From assembly GCA_029844215.1 (NCBI GenBank), contig CM056740.1:26703873-26767872 (forward strand): a stretch of DNA of 64,000 bases. The letters are read 5' to 3'. The translations under genes and the position numbers were made by a program. This DNA is from Przewalskia tangutica. Taxonomy: Eukaryota > Streptophyta > Magnoliopsida > Solanales > Solanaceae. Below, in pieces: positions 1 to 11,365 of this stretch (position 1 is the first letter of the stretch; each line of letters opens with the position of its first letter). The notes under the pieces were generated by a model, which was not told where the DNA came from, did not search any database, and saw only the letters and a program-made list of their open reading frames with translations.

Positions 1-170
1 AGTCGTTATAAACACATAGGCAAACGCTTTCTTTTATCAATCTTAAGTGGTTATACTTAACTTCCCATAAGGCTAGTATAACTCTTAAGCTTCGCTTAAA
101 ACCAATTAGTTCTCTTTAAAAATGATTCAAGATTCTTTTGAAATGCTTTCAGATCTTTATTATTCAAAGC

Positions 171-260
171 GTGAGGCATTGCCGTAAGTGTTATTCAGGC
201 TTAAGCCGTGAGGCATTGCCGTAAGTGTTATTCAGGCTTAAGCCGTGAGGTATTGCCGTA
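171..260. repeat. 37-bp tandem repeat in LTR of A
   Basis: Two full units (171-207, 208-244) and one partial unit (245-260) of a sequence beginning GTGAGGCATTGCCGTAAG. The same array occurs in the sister LTR at 7389-7474. Confidence 0.85.
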
Positions 261-953
261 GTTATATATATTGTAAAATATCATGCTTTAGGAAGAATCA
301 CATACCTTCTCAGCGAAAACCACCTGCCAAGTCAATATGTCACAGCAGAGTCAACCTATAATAGTCACGTATATCTATCAAAGACTACTCAAGGTCATTC
401 TAAACAGAGGGTTCACAATTCTACTGAAAGTCGGGCAGACTTCCCTACCCTGAGCTATATAAGTTCATCGTGAAAACAAACTATGTAAGTACAGCTTGAT
501 TATTCTTCTTTAAACCCTTCTACTGTGGTAACAGCTCAATTCTATTCTCAGAATATTCTTCTTTAATACTTATTCTTATACTACTACAAAGATGTATTCT
601 CTAATTCAAAAGAGGGTTAGGATTAGTTACCCTCAGTAAGCCCAATAATATCCTAGAAAAGTCGCTGAGCAAGGTTTTGCTCCTAAGTTGTATGCTCCAA
701 GGAAACCTTAGAAGTTCTTCACAACTTCTACTAAGTACTAAGGTATTTGGGCTAGGTATTTTGGGCATTATAACAATACAAGAAGGCAACTTTTCTACCA
801 AGGGAGGGGGTAGATTTTTGGCTAGGCTAGTGGTATTCGCCATGGCCTTCACAAGGGGAGGGGAGGTGTTGGACTAAAAGGGCTACAAAGGGAGAGGAGA
901 GGATTTTCAAGACTTGAAAGATTTGTGGATGAAGAACTCTTCATCTCTAAGGG

Positions 954-961
954 TATTTATA
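954..961 (-). promoter_or_regulatory. TATA box of A 3' LTR
   Basis: Minus-strand TATAAATA within CTATAAATACCC. It is followed about 10-30 bp downstream by the conserved GAAGAGTTCTTCATCC leader found in the other LTRs. This is the presumed RNA polymerase II promoter of the LTR. Confidence 0.7.
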
Positions 962-1359
962 GGTCAAGAAGTGGCCAACCAATGGCCAAGATTAAGACAA
1001 GTGCAAGGCAAGTGTAAGTGAGGATTAACTATACACAAATATCCTACCAACTCCTTGACTTGTGCACAAGGCACAAAAACGTGCTCTCTATTGTTCAAAT
1101 CGTCCAAATGGACGATTTCAAGTCCATCAATTGGAGGGTGACAAGTGTCGCCTCCCGCTGGTCCAAAATGTTTCGCCTCTCTAAAAATCCGCAAAATTAG
1201 AAATGGCATAGCCGAATTTACCCTACGAAGTCGTGGAAACGCTTCATTTGAAAACTATTCGCTTTGTGAGTCAGGCCCAAAAAAACGCTTTGCCTAAACT
1301 TTAAGGCTAGATTCTTTGCACGTATTCCTCACGCATATACTCCGAAATACGGTATAACA

Positions 1360-1393
1360 TTCTCTCTCCTTAGAAACATTCGTCCCGAATGTT
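1360..1393 (-). other. Polypurine tract (1360-1372) and adjacent palindrome (1375-1393) of A
   Basis: Minus strand reads TAAGGAGAGAGAA immediately before the LTR start, the expected plus-strand primer. Just upstream is AACATTCGGGACGAATGTT, an 8-bp perfect inverted repeat around GGA. It is identical in all six elements whose 3' interior end is visible. Confidence 0.85.
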
Positions 1394-1527
1394 CCTTCCC
1401 AAGACGCTTAACGATAAGATTCTTCATAACTTAAACAAGCTTGTAAATGCCACACACCGCCACAGAGCAACACTTAGGCGTAAACGATAACTAAAATTTA
1501 CAAGTAGGAAAGTGAATTACCCGGAGG
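1394..1527 (-). other. Untranslated 3' interior of A
   Basis: Sequence between the end of the pol remnant and the polypurine tract. It contains the CCACACACCGCCACAGAGCA stretch, whose relatives occur at 9054-9070 and 37140-37155. No coding similarity is visible. Confidence 0.6.
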
Positions 1528-2765
1528 TGTGGGAAATAGGTGAGGATACTTCGCCTCATGTCCTCCTCGCTTCCCACGCCATCTCCTCCTCGAGCTCGTT
1601 CGCCACAAGACTTTGACTGCCACGCCCCGTCCGCAGACGCCTAACCCGACGATCGACTATCGCTATGGAATCTCCTCATACGATAACCCCTGGCCACCGA
1701 CATCGCCAATCGGTGTACCTAGATGGATCCCCGATACATCTCCTCAAAGATAGATACGTGAAAACCGGATGCACCGCCTCCGGACGGACGGCAGATTCAA
1801 CTCATAGCAACCTTGCTTACCTCGCGACAATCAAACGCCCAATGTACCTAGGCCGAGTTTCTTCTTCCCGAATCTCATCACACCCTTCATGGGTGACACC
1901 TTTAGAAAACCCAATCATGAACTCGAACTCAAGATGCCGACGACGATGATCTCGTGATACGACTTGCCGATTCTCGAGTCACAATAGCCGCCTTGATAAG
2001 CTTCACCTTATCCATCGCATTGTATCAACCGTCCCACTAGCCGCCCTCGCCCACATCGAACCAACCTATAGGCGACCGCACTTCCTCCCATACAAGGCCT
2101 CATAAGGCGCCATCCAATACCGGAGTGGTAGCTATTATTATACGCGAACTCAACTAGAGGCAAATGATCCTCCCAACTACCATCGGTCAATAACACAAAG
2201 CTCGCAGATATCCTCGCAAGAGTCCGGATAGTGCGCTCGCTCGTCCGCCTGCTCGTGGATGAAATGCAGATTTCAGCTCACTGCCCCTAAACCTCTGGAA
2301 GGACCTCCGAAGTTAGCGAACCGGGCTCTCGTCGATATGATCAAGTAGGGACTCATGCAGCCGACGATCTCTGATGTAAAGCTCGCATAATCCTCACCGA
2401 AAAGTCGCCCCGACGGAAGAAAATGGGCTGATTTTGTCACCGTCGACGATAACCCATATAGAATCATGTCTCCGAGTGCGAGGTAATCCCGTGATAAAAT
2501 CCATGTTGATTACCTCCCACTTCCGTGTCGGGATCTCTATCGCCGCAACAAACCACCGTGCCTCTCGTGCTCTACCTTCACCACGACAACACGCACCGAG
2601 CTACGAACTCGCAACGCCCTCTTCAAGCCATCCCACCAATACACGTATCTAAGGTCGTGGTACATCTTGGTCGACCGGATGGATAGAGTAACGCTACCGC
2701 GTGCTTCCCCAAGAACTCGCCAAGTCCTCAAACATCCGAACACACACCGCTTCAAACCTTAGCAC
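1528..2765 (-). pseudogene. Integrase with chromodomain-like C-terminus, element A (broken)
   Basis: Integrase inserts the element cDNA into chromatin, and chromodomain tails of this group favour heterochromatin. On the minus strand, in order: zinc-binding region with STKMYHDLRYVYWWDGLKRA (about 2600-2690), core start KSAHFLPSGR (about 2400-2440), core end SWEDHLPLVEFAYNNSYHSG (about 2115-2175), the region around 2045-2110 matching the PYEALYGRRCRSP stretch of the family, and a C-terminal tail to about 1530. The reading is split among frames by small indels, and the central catalytic segment reads ISTRARFANF. No functional protein can be made from this copy as read. Confidence 0.8.
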
Positions 2766-2989
2766 CCCATCAGTGCTACCTCAAAAGGACCCTTGCCTCA
2801 CGAAGAGTCAGATTACCAGATTTAATCAAAGCCGGATCTCGAATCGTTGTCTCTTCACCTCTCGACGATGGAAGACTCGCAACCTCACGAACTCTAACCC
2901 CATCGCTATCGTAATCAATCAAACGGACACCAAGGCTCGCTAATCGATGCAAATCACGAACCATGTCCCTCCTCTCTAGCCGCACATCC

Positions 2990-4200
2990 GATAGGCTCCC
3001 ATCGACCTACGACTAAGAGCATCCGCCACAACATCGCCTTCCCCGTGGTACAGATATCAACATCGTAATCCTTAAGCAACTCTAACCACCGCTCGCCGTA
3101 AGTTCACTCCTCTGGCCAAGATATACCGAGGCTCTGTGGTCCGTAAAATATCCACGTGAACCCCATACAAATAGTGCCTCCGCATCTTCAAAGCGTGAAT
3201 CACAAATGCAACTCCAAATCACGCGGGTAGTTTCTCGTGTTTCTTCAAATGCCGGGATGCATATGCTATAACCCCGCCATGCCGCATCAACACACAACCC
3301 AACCCGATGCCCGACGATCACAATACACGACATAACCATCCGACCTCCGAAGAGTAAGAACGGGCGCTGCCGCCTCTTTTCAAAGAATCGAAACCCCGCC
3401 ACAAGCATCACCATCAAACTTGGTCGCTTTCCGAGTCACCTAGTCAATGGTGCAGATAAGCAAACTTCTACGAACCGCCGATAATATCCTCGCAAGGCCT
3501 AAAATCGCGAACCTCTCGGAGTAAGAGGTCTAGGCCAAGTCCTCGATCGCCGATCTTGGCCGATTCACTGAATGCCATCACCGATAATATGCCCAAGAAA
3601 CGCCATCAAGTCAACCAAAACTCACATTTGGAAAACTTGGCGCATAACCGCTGGTCTCGAGAATCACAAGACAATTTCTCAAATGCTCGCGTGCTCCCGC
3701 CTGAGCGAATAAACCAAGATATCATCAATGAACACTATCACAAACGCGTGTCCAAAATGGTTTGAACACTCGCTCATCAAATCCATGAATACACGAGCAT
3801 CGTCAACCTAAAAGACATGACCAACTCATAATGCCCGCACGTCCCGAACGCATCTAGGGACATCCACCTCTCGACTCGCACTGATGATAGCCCGATCGCA
3901 GATCAATCTTGAGAAACATCTCGCACTCGCAATCGTCGAACAAATCATCAATCCCGGGAAGGGGTATTCGTTTAATGGTCACCTTGTTCACCGCTCAGAT
4001 CAACACATGCGCAGCGCCCCGCCCTTCTTCTTCACGAACAATACCGCGCTCTGTGGAGAGAAACACTAGGCCCGATGAAGCCCTTTCTCCAAAGAAATCT
4101 CTAAGCCGATCCTTCAACTCTCTCAACTCGGCAGTGCCATTCTCAGATGGCGAATGGAAATAGGCCGAGTGTCCGCAATATGTCAATACAAAACTCAATC
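2990..4200 (-). pseudogene. Reverse transcriptase and RNase H, element A (broken)
   Basis: RT copies element RNA to cDNA and RNase H degrades the RNA strand. Minus-strand landmarks are the FIDDILVYS active-site box (about 3705-3737), the KFSKCEFWL-type segment just downstream (about 3602-3645), GTAELRELKDRLRDFFGE near the RT start (about 4085-4145), the VVYCD RNase H start (about 3309-3335) and the IFTDH-type motif (about 3139-3163). Frameshifts separate these landmarks. Confidence 0.8.
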
Positions 4201-4429
4201 TCCTCTCGTGAGGGATACCCGGAGGTCATCCGAAACACGCCGGGAACTCGACTATCGAATCGATCAAAATCTGCACCGCAGCCTTCAGATCAAACACCCG
4301 AACGAGATGGTAGATATACCCTTCGCACCATCTTCCTAGCCTCGAGGTAGAAATAAACCTACCCCTACGATACCGTGCTCTCCCACTCAACAACCGACTC
4401 GTGAAACCGAACTGCATTACTCTCTCTCG

Positions 4430-4740
4430 AGCCAACATTGGCGTAGCAAGCTAGCCAATCCATCCCCATAATCACGCCGGGTCCATCTCCAACTCTATCA
4501 AGTCGCCAGTGGTCCGACGATCAGAATGGTCACAGACAAGCTCTATATACTCGCCGAGCTACCACCGAATCACCCATCGCGTAGCTACCTCGAAAGCGGT
4601 CTATGGACTCGTGCTCATCCCTATCCTACTAGCAACAAGGGGGGGATATATAGGATGAGTAGAACCCGATCTATCAAAGCATACACATCAAACCCAGAAC
4701 CGATAAGGTACCGTGACGACATCGTGTGAGGCCTCCGATC
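4430..4740 (-). pseudogene. Aspartic protease, element A (broken)
   Basis: Retroviral-type protease that would process Gag-Pol. The active-site region reads YALIDRVLLILYI at about 4645-4690, where the family has D-[ST/P]-G followed by a serine/threonine-rich stretch. The triad is destroyed by missing bases. The distal IMGMDWL motif is readable at about 4450-4485. Confidence 0.7.
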
Positions 4741-5979
4741 TTTACCGACAAAGCATAAATGCGGCTCGAGGACCGCTAGAATCGACCCGAGCCGCGACTC
4801 GCCGCGACCCGACCCATGAGTACCTTGCCCTCCGTGGCGAGTAATCGCTGGGATGAAGACCCGCGAAAGAACTCGTAGCCGACTTCTACCATCAAGATCG
4901 CCTTGGTCTGACAGCCGTGATAAGGACCCCGCCGCTACAATCAAACAAACTCCCGTAGCACCACAACTCCCGGCGGATCTACCGTGACGGCCACACCGGC
5001 GGGTGGTCCCGACGCCGCATTTCGCCGCTCGACGCTCAAGTCCTGGGCCTCGGTTCGCCTCGAATATCCCGGCCAGGCCGAGGACGCGCAGAGTGCTCGG
5101 GCCGGCCGTGGTGCAATCTAGATCGGCCGAGGCCGCCACCACGATAGCCACCAAAAGACTTCGCTGCCCCGGCCTTCTTCTCGCCGTCACAACCCGCGGC
5201 CTCTACGCCTCACATCCAAGAGCACGAGCTCGCATACGTAATGTCCATACCTACCGAGAGAAACACCCGCACATGACTCGCCATATAGTCGTTCAGCCCG
5301 GTGACATAGCGGTGCACCCTATCCTCCATATTCGCTACTAATGCCGGAACATATCGAGCCAATGAATCAAACTCGACATTGTACTCCCGACAGGCGCCCT
5401 TCTCGCCTCGAGAGTAAAATCTATCACCCGCGCCTCCTCATCCGCGAGGTAAGAAATGAGCGAGGAAAGCTCCGAGAACTCATCCCAAGTACCGGGACGC
5501 GCTTTCCCGGATAACTCCCATGAATCAAACCAATCGATCGCGATCACGCACCGACGCGAACCGGCGTCACAGACTGCCTCTCGAGGCCTTGATCACCCTA
5601 CGATCCTTCTCAAGCCGACGGATGAACTCTCGCGATCATCCTCCCGCCGACCAGTAAAACTCGGGCTACAACTCAAGAAATCTCGTAGCCTCAAACTATT
5701 CGCCTCGTGTACCACGCGCGACGGCCGAGCTGAACTGAACCGCCGTGATCAGCCTTCTCAGACGGGCCACAACTTTAGCCAAAAGTCGGGCTATCTCTCA
5801 GAGCCCTAACTCCTCCGCCTGTGCCGCGGATGCGAGCGCGGTACTGTGGTCTCGCTGGGCCGGGCGCCATAGAACTCGCTGCCTCGTATAGACCGGGCCC
5901 GAGCCCTCGTGACTCGGGTGTCTCGCTAGCGCCTCCTCCGCTTTGCCCTTCTTCGCCCGGGTTGCCTTACATGAGGCAT
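4740..5979 (-). pseudogene. gag, element A (broken)
   Basis: Capsid/nucleocapsid region. The start chosen is the minus-strand ATG at 5979-5977 (MPHVRQP), the position matching MPPRS in C and MPRSS in J. Recognisable remnants include IDWFDSWELSGKARPGTWDE (about 5480-5547) and a degenerate nucleocapsid zinc-knuckle region (about 4900-5000). The 189-residue open frame at 4621-5190 is partly out of register with gag and not a separate gene. Confidence 0.7.
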
Positions 5980-6159
5980 AATCACATGTAAAAGGAATAC
6001 GTTAGAGGGTCCAACCTATAACATGCCTCTAAAGCACGATCTCGTAATGAGAAGAATGGAAACCAATCCTAAATATCTTATAGCCTCTCGACATTGGTGT
6101 GGTGCACAACACACCGATAATCAAGACTTACTAGATACGGTCAGACACTTTCCGAGGAT

Positions 6160-6176
6160 TAATCGCTCGATACCAC
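6160..6176 (-). other. Primer-binding site of A
   Basis: Minus strand reads TGGTATCGAGCGATTAA four bases inside the LTR end. The intact form in element J is TGGTATCAGAGCAGTT, whose first 12 bases complement the 3' end of plant initiator-Met tRNA. Confidence 0.75.
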
Positions 6177-6819
6177 TTTTGTCACGACTGCCCGGTTCGT
6201 GGATCGTGCCTTACCGGCACCCAAGTAGTCATACATCGAGTAATCGGAAATATAAAGCAAGACATGAAACAGCTTTATAATATAAGACACGCTTTATGAG
6301 AAAACATCGCTTTCTAAGATATATACATAAACATGGTTTAGCGCTACATCCGACATCGCATAAATACGACTACGCACTTAAGGAAATATACAACTATGGC
6401 GGACAGGCCCGCCATACCCCGATCAGACAAAACTATCTACAACAGGAGATCATACCCAAAAGTAGAGCTCCTAAAAGATGGAGCTCCCGACACCAACGTA
6501 GAGATCCTAAGAATGTGGATCTAGCACTGCCGCTTGCCCCACTGCAGATGAACGCAGCCTCAAGGAGGTCAAGACAACAGTACTAAGTATATGAAACTTG
6601 TAAAATACTTAAATGAAACATATCATTTTGAAAATGCTTTTGCAAAGATGTATGAAACAACCAAGGAAACCGCACATAGTGCCACATCACAAACAAGAAA
6701 GCAATAGGTAAATCAGAATGTCTTTTCTAGGTCGCGAATGATCAAGCAGGCCAATTGCCCGTAGTATCACCATGCAAGCCTAATCCTCGACTCCCGTAGT
6801 CCGTGATAAAGCCAATCAC

Positions 6820-7050
6820 ATAGGCCCGCATAGGTACATAACCCCGCATCGAGGGTAGCTACTCTCTAAGATCGCCCCGACTCGCCGTCCGCACGCCACA
6901 TAGACCGCATGAGGTATAACCCCGCACACTAACTCGAACTCCCGTAGCTCCGCATAGGTCCCTCGACCCGCATGAGGTATTCTCGAATCATGGTCCTGCA
7001 TCACCGAGTATACCCCGCGACGGAGGCGCCTTAACCCCTGCAATATGTCA
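6820..7050. repeat. Degenerate ~75-bp direct repeats in LTR of A
   Basis: Repeated blocks combining CCGCATGAGGTATTC, GACTCCCGTAG and AACCCCGCA. They are the counterpart of the better preserved arrays at 12470-12730, 29283-29471, 31790-32020 and 57360-57620. Confidence 0.6.
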
Positions 7051-7388
7051 AGAGGTGAGCGATGCTACACTAACCTAACATTATCGTTAAACAACATAAA
7101 CACAACAAGAATACTTTTTCACAAACGTTACAAGACACTAACACACACAAAGATCATATCATGTCTACTTATCAAACCATCTTATTATTCTTTTCACAAT
7201 TCAATATAAGTCCGTTATAAACACATAGGCAAACTGCTTTCTTTTATCAATCTTAAGTGGTTATACTTAACTTCCCATAAGGCTAGTATAACTCTTAAGC
7301 TTCGCTTAAAAACCAATTAGTTCTCTTTAAAAATGATTCAAGATTCTTTTGAAATGCTTTCAGATCTTTATTATTCGTGCTTAAGCCG

Positions 7389-7474
7389 TAGGCATTGCCG
7401 TAAGTGTTATTCAGCTTAAGCCGAGGCATTGCCGTAAGTGTTATTCAGCTTAAGCCGTGAGGCATTGCCGTAGT
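7389..7474. repeat. 37-bp tandem repeat in 5' LTR of A
   Basis: Sister array of 171-260, with small losses at CAG and CCG positions relative to it. Confidence 0.8.
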
Positions 7475-8155
7475 TATATATATTGTAAAATATCATGCTT
7501 TAGGAAGAATCACATACCTTCTCAAAAACCACCGCCAAGTCAATATGTCGCGCAGAGAGTCACCATAATAGTCACAGATATCTATCAAAGACTACTCAAG
7601 GTCATTCTAAACAGAGGGTTCACAATTCTACGGAAAGTCGGGCAGCACTTCCCTACCCGGTGAGCTATATAAGTTCATCAGAAAACAAATTCTATGTAAG
7701 TACAGCTGATTATTCTTCTTTAAACCCTTCTACTGGGTAATACCAATTCTATTCTGCAATATTCTTCTTTAATACTTATTCTTATACTACTACAGATGTA
7801 TTCTCTAATTCAAAAGAGGGTTAGGATTAGTTACCCTCTGTAAGCCCAATAATATCCTAGAAAAGTCGCTACCGAGCAAGGTTTTGCTCCTAAGTTGTAT
7901 GCTCATGAAACCTTAGAAGTTCTTCACAACTTCTACTAAGTACTAAGGTATTTGGGCTAGGGTATTTTGGGCATTATAACAATACAAGAAGGCAACTTTT
8001 CTACCAAGGGAGGGTAGATTTTTGGCTAGGCTAGGGGTATTCGCCAAGGCCTCACAAGGAGGGGAGGTGTTGGACTAAAAGGGCTACAAAGGGAGAGGAG
8101 AGGATTTTCAAGACTTGAAAGATTTGTGGATGAAGAACTCTTCATCTCTAAGGGG

Positions 8156-8163
8156 TATTTATA
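8156..8163 (-). promoter_or_regulatory. TATA box of A 5' LTR
   Basis: Minus-strand TATAAATA followed by CCCC. This is the copy that would drive the genomic RNA of element A. Confidence 0.72.
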
Positions 8164-8556
8164 GGTCAAGTGGCCAACCAATGGCCAAGATTAAGACAAG
8201 TGCAAGGCAAGTGTAGGGTGAGGATTAACTATACACAAATATCCTACCAACTCCAAGACTTGTGAACAAGGCACAAAAAACGTGCTTCCTAGTGTTCAAA
8301 TCGTCCAAATGTACGATTTCAAGTCCATCAATTGGAGGGTGACAAGTGTCGCCTCCCGCTGGTCCAAAATGTTTCGCCTCTAAAAATCCGCAAAATTAGA
8401 AATGGCATAGCCGAATTTACCCTACGAAAGTCGTGGAAACGCTTTCGCCGAAAACTATTCGCTTTGTGAGTTGTGCCCAAAAACGCTTTGCCTAAACTTT
8501 AAGGCTAGATTCTTTCAGACGTATTCCCACGCATATACCGGGAATACGGTATAACA

Positions 8557-8969
8557 AAGATTTATAGGACTTTCAATGGCCAAGATCAAGCCAAGTGGGG
8601 GGCAAGTGGAGGGTCAAGATTTGGACATGTGTTTGTGGGTCCCACTTGCTCATCAACTACACAAAAATATCTCAAAATATCCTACCAACTCCTTGACCAA
8701 AACAAGGCTAAAAAACGCCCCAATTTTTGTCCACTTAAGGGTGATACTTGTCACCCTCTCGTTGGTCCAAAATATTTCGTCTCTCGGAAAAATTCACAAA
8801 AATTATAAATGACATAGCCGTATTTATCCCTTCACAAAGTCCGAAAAACGTTTCGTCGGAAAACGACTCTTTTCGCTAGTTGTGCACAAATCTCGCCACT
8901 TTGCCTACTTAAGGCTTAAACTTTGCAGACACGCCTCACGCACATACCTCAAAAATACGGGGTATAACA
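8557..8969 (-). repeat. 3' LTR remnant of element B
   Basis: Begins TTTATAGGACTTTCAATGGC, matching 23931 onward in the B 5' LTR, and ends with GGGTATAACA at 8969 before the polypurine tract. The upstream part was displaced by insertion of A. Confidence 0.85.
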
Positions 8970-9004
8970 TTCTCCCCTCCTTAGAAACATTCGTCCCGAA
9001 TGTT
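8970..9004 (-). other. Polypurine tract and palindrome of B
   Basis: Complement of TTCTCCCCTCCTTA beside the LTR, then the AACATTCG/CGAATGTT inverted repeat at 8986-9004. Confidence 0.85.
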
Positions 9005-9850
9005 CCTTCTCAAGACAGATAACGATAAAGTTCCTCATAACAAGTTGCCAATGCCACACCTCGCCACCAAATAACACATACGCAAATACTTATCCCAAGT
9101 CAATGAGGAATCACCTCTAGCATTACAAAAAGCTTCCACCCCCGGTCTAAAAGATATCCCCTTTGCACCTTTACTTCACAAAAGTAATGATCATTTCTAT
9201 TCTCTCAGCACATGTTCACTTCTTTCCTTACTCGTCGTACTTTTCTCGAACACTTGAACTCTTCTAGTATACGTACCATACTTCAGTCATCGCTTCAGTT
9301 TCCAAAACTTTGGAGTCACCACCTCCAAACTTGGTCATCTTACTAGCCTCGATCTCTTTTAAGGCCATTCCCGGCCTTCACGATCCGATTCTGGTCGAAC
9401 ATATCCACGAACTCATACGATGGTCATCTAAACTTGGGCCTAGCACTCGTGACCCTACCACCGGCGACCACCTAACCGACCCCACCTTATCCGGCCACGT
9501 TGACCCGCACACGCCCTCAACCCGACCCTCCGTCGCCAAACACTTGTTCTCCCGACCCGGAACAATCTTACCTATTCAAGCCCAGAAAGCTACCACTTTC
9601 ATCTTACACGACTCACGGAATTATCCCACAATACATTTATACGCAAACCAAGTATTTCGACAAAGACTAACCGTAAAATCTTTTATTCAAGCCGGCCTTA
9701 CATCTAAGGTCTTCAACGTGTAATATTCTAAGGTTCATACCTTCCCTGTTCCCACACTTATTCTTTCAACTATTCATGTCTCTAAACCACAATATACACA
9801 ATGCTATCTGTACATAGTACTCAACATATAATCATCGTATCACGCATGCA
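9005..9850 (-). other. Conserved noncoding tail of gag-only element B
   Basis: About 850 bp between the gag end and the polypurine tract with no recognisable pol sequence. Homologous segments occur in G (37061-37990), H (44563-45208) and, interrupted, in J (about 59950-61620). Shared landmarks are CCAAACTTGGTCATCTTACT and the block around 9360-9560. An open plus-strand frame at 9310-9723 is antisense to the element and has no recognisable domain. Confidence 0.75.
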
Positions 9851-10960
9851 AAACTCTAGAGGGTTAAGGATATACCTTGAAAAGATAGGCGGTTCAAAGG
9901 ACCGCTAAAACTGGGAACTTCTACCGCGACCGCCGTGGCTCGCCAGATATGAGCATCCCGCCTAGCTATGGAAGGTGAAGAACCCGCAATCGATCTCAGA
10001 GTCAGGCTATCCCACCAGCTACTACCCTCGCCTGACATTCTTCTCGCCAGATGGCCCCGCTGGCCGCAAGAATAACAATCTCCCAAATTAGTACGACACT
10101 CTCCTTATGAAGTTTTCCACAACGCCACACCGAGACAAGTGGCGACTCATCCGAGAGCATTCCTACTCCTCAAAATTTGAAACTGGGAGCCCCGACCGCT
10201 TCCTCAATATCCCGGCGTCCCGGCCGCGAGGACCACTCAGATCAAGTGAGGTACATAACTAGCTCGCCACGAGGCGGTCCGCCTCGAAAGTCACCAAAGG
10301 ACCTCGCCGTTTCTAGCCCTCATCCGCCGATTCGTCATTCCGCCGACCTCTCCGCCTCACACCTAAGTGCATAAGCTCGCACGCGGGCGATGTCCATGCC
10401 CACAAGAGCTACACCGCGCAACTCCTCGCCAAATAATCGCCGAGCCTCGTGACATAGCGGTGCACTCGCCCTCCATATCAAGCTACTAACGCGGACATAC
10501 CGAGCCAATGAGTCGAACTCCACATTGTACTCCCGAACCGCACGCCCGCTCGCTCAATACCAAAAATATGTCGCCGAGCCTCTCGCTCATGCGAGGCAAG
10601 AAATGTGCAAGAAATGCCTCCAGAACTCGTCCCAAATACCGAGGCGCATTCTCCCGACAGCTCCCACGAATCAAACTACCGATCGCAGATCACGCAAATA
10701 GATGTGAACCTAAGACCACCGACTGTCTCCGAACTCGATCACTCTCATGGTCCGTCAGAATCGTCGATGAACTCTCGCGATCATCCTCGTGCCTCGATCC
10801 ATAAAACATCAAGCGTCGCAACTCAAAGTCCCGCAGCCTCAAACTATCTCGCTCTCGTGAACTACGGTACTACCGCATCGGAATTGCCGTGATCCAAATT
10901 TTATCCTCGTGCCTTGCCACTATCCTGGCCAATAACTGGGCCATCTCCTTGTAACCCATC
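9850..10960 (-). pseudogene. gag of element B, 3' part (interrupted by C)
   Basis: Contains the nucleocapsid zinc knuckle CYSCGQRGHLARR (about 10040-10080), in which C-x2-C-x4-H is intact but the last Cys is lost. The capsid segment is broken into several frames (10177-10804). The N-terminal part lies beyond element C at 20497-20701. Confidence 0.8.
10956..10960. repeat. Target-site duplication CCATC, left copy (element C)
   Basis: Directly abuts the LTR start TGTTATACCCC at 10961. The identical pentamer is at 20492-20496, after the LTR end. Removing C with one copy restores a sequence that aligns with element G near 38995-39035. Confidence 0.93.
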
Positions 10961-11357
10961 TGTTATACCCCGTATTTCCAGAGTATGTACGTGAGGGCAT
11001 ACGTACGAAAGTTTAGCCTTAAAAGTTTAGGCCTAGGACGTTTTTTTGGGCACAACTCACACAAAGAATCCTTTTCCGACGAAACGTTTTACAAGACTCG
11101 CGTAGGGTAAATTCCGGCTATGTCATTTCTAATTTTTGCGGATTTTTCCGAGAGACGAAATATTTTGAACCAACGAGAGGGCGACACTTGTCACCCTCTC
11201 ATTGATGGACGTGGGGCGGCAATAGGGCCGAATGGATGGGCATGGAGTTGGTAGGATATTTGTGTAGTGGATGGATAAGGACACTTGGGAAAATCCTCAC
11301 CCTACACTTGCCTTGCACTTGGCTTCATCTTGGCCATTGGTTGGCCATGGCTTGACC

Positions 11358-11365
11358 TATAAATA
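11358..11365 (+). promoter_or_regulatory. TATA box of C 5' LTR
   Basis: TATAAATA in CCTATAAATACCCCCC. The leader GATGAAGAGTTCTTCATCC, itself partly self-complementary (GATGAAGA/TCTTCATC), follows within about 35 bp. Confidence 0.75.

Larger units (their letters stand above)
1..1359 (-). repeat. 3' LTR of element A, partial
   Basis: The sequence matches 7211-8556 almost base for base, for example both contain the 37-bp tandem repeat, the TATA box and the same polypyrimidine stretches. The terminal ...GGTATAACA at 1359 is the reverse complement of the LTR start TGTTATACC. It is followed directly by the polypurine tract of the element. About 1 kb of the LTR lies outside the window. Confidence 0.93.
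1..8556 (-). mobile_element. Element A: full-length Ty3/Gypsy chromovirus (gag-pol), 3' end clipped by window
   Basis: The element reads right to left: 5' LTR 6180-8556, primer-binding site, gag, protease, reverse transcriptase, RNase H, integrase with chromodomain-like tail, polypurine tract, then 3' LTR 1-1359 running off the window. The interior (1360-6179) is 4820 bp, close to the 4853 bp of element C, so no large deletion is apparent. All frames are interrupted. The right boundary falls in a B-type LTR at its TATA region (8557), so A inserted into the 3' LTR of B. The left flank and the target duplication lie outside the window. Confidence 0.9.
6180..8556 (-). repeat. 5' LTR of element A
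   Basis: 2377 bp. It runs from TGTCACGACTG (complement of the LTR end) at 6180 to GGTATAACA at 8556. The 7211-8556 part duplicates 1-1359. It carries degenerate direct repeats containing GAGGTATTC (about 6820-7050), the 37-bp tandem repeat at 7389-7474 and a TATA box at 8156-8163. Confidence 0.92.

Noticed and set aside
4621..5190. Longest open frame in the window (189 codons, minus strand)
   Set aside because: It overlaps the gag-protease remnant of element A. Only its last part (around YALID) follows the family protein and the rest is out of register.
9310..9723. 137-codon plus-strand frame in B
   Set aside because: Antisense to the noncoding tail. Homologous tails in G, H and J do not keep the frame open.
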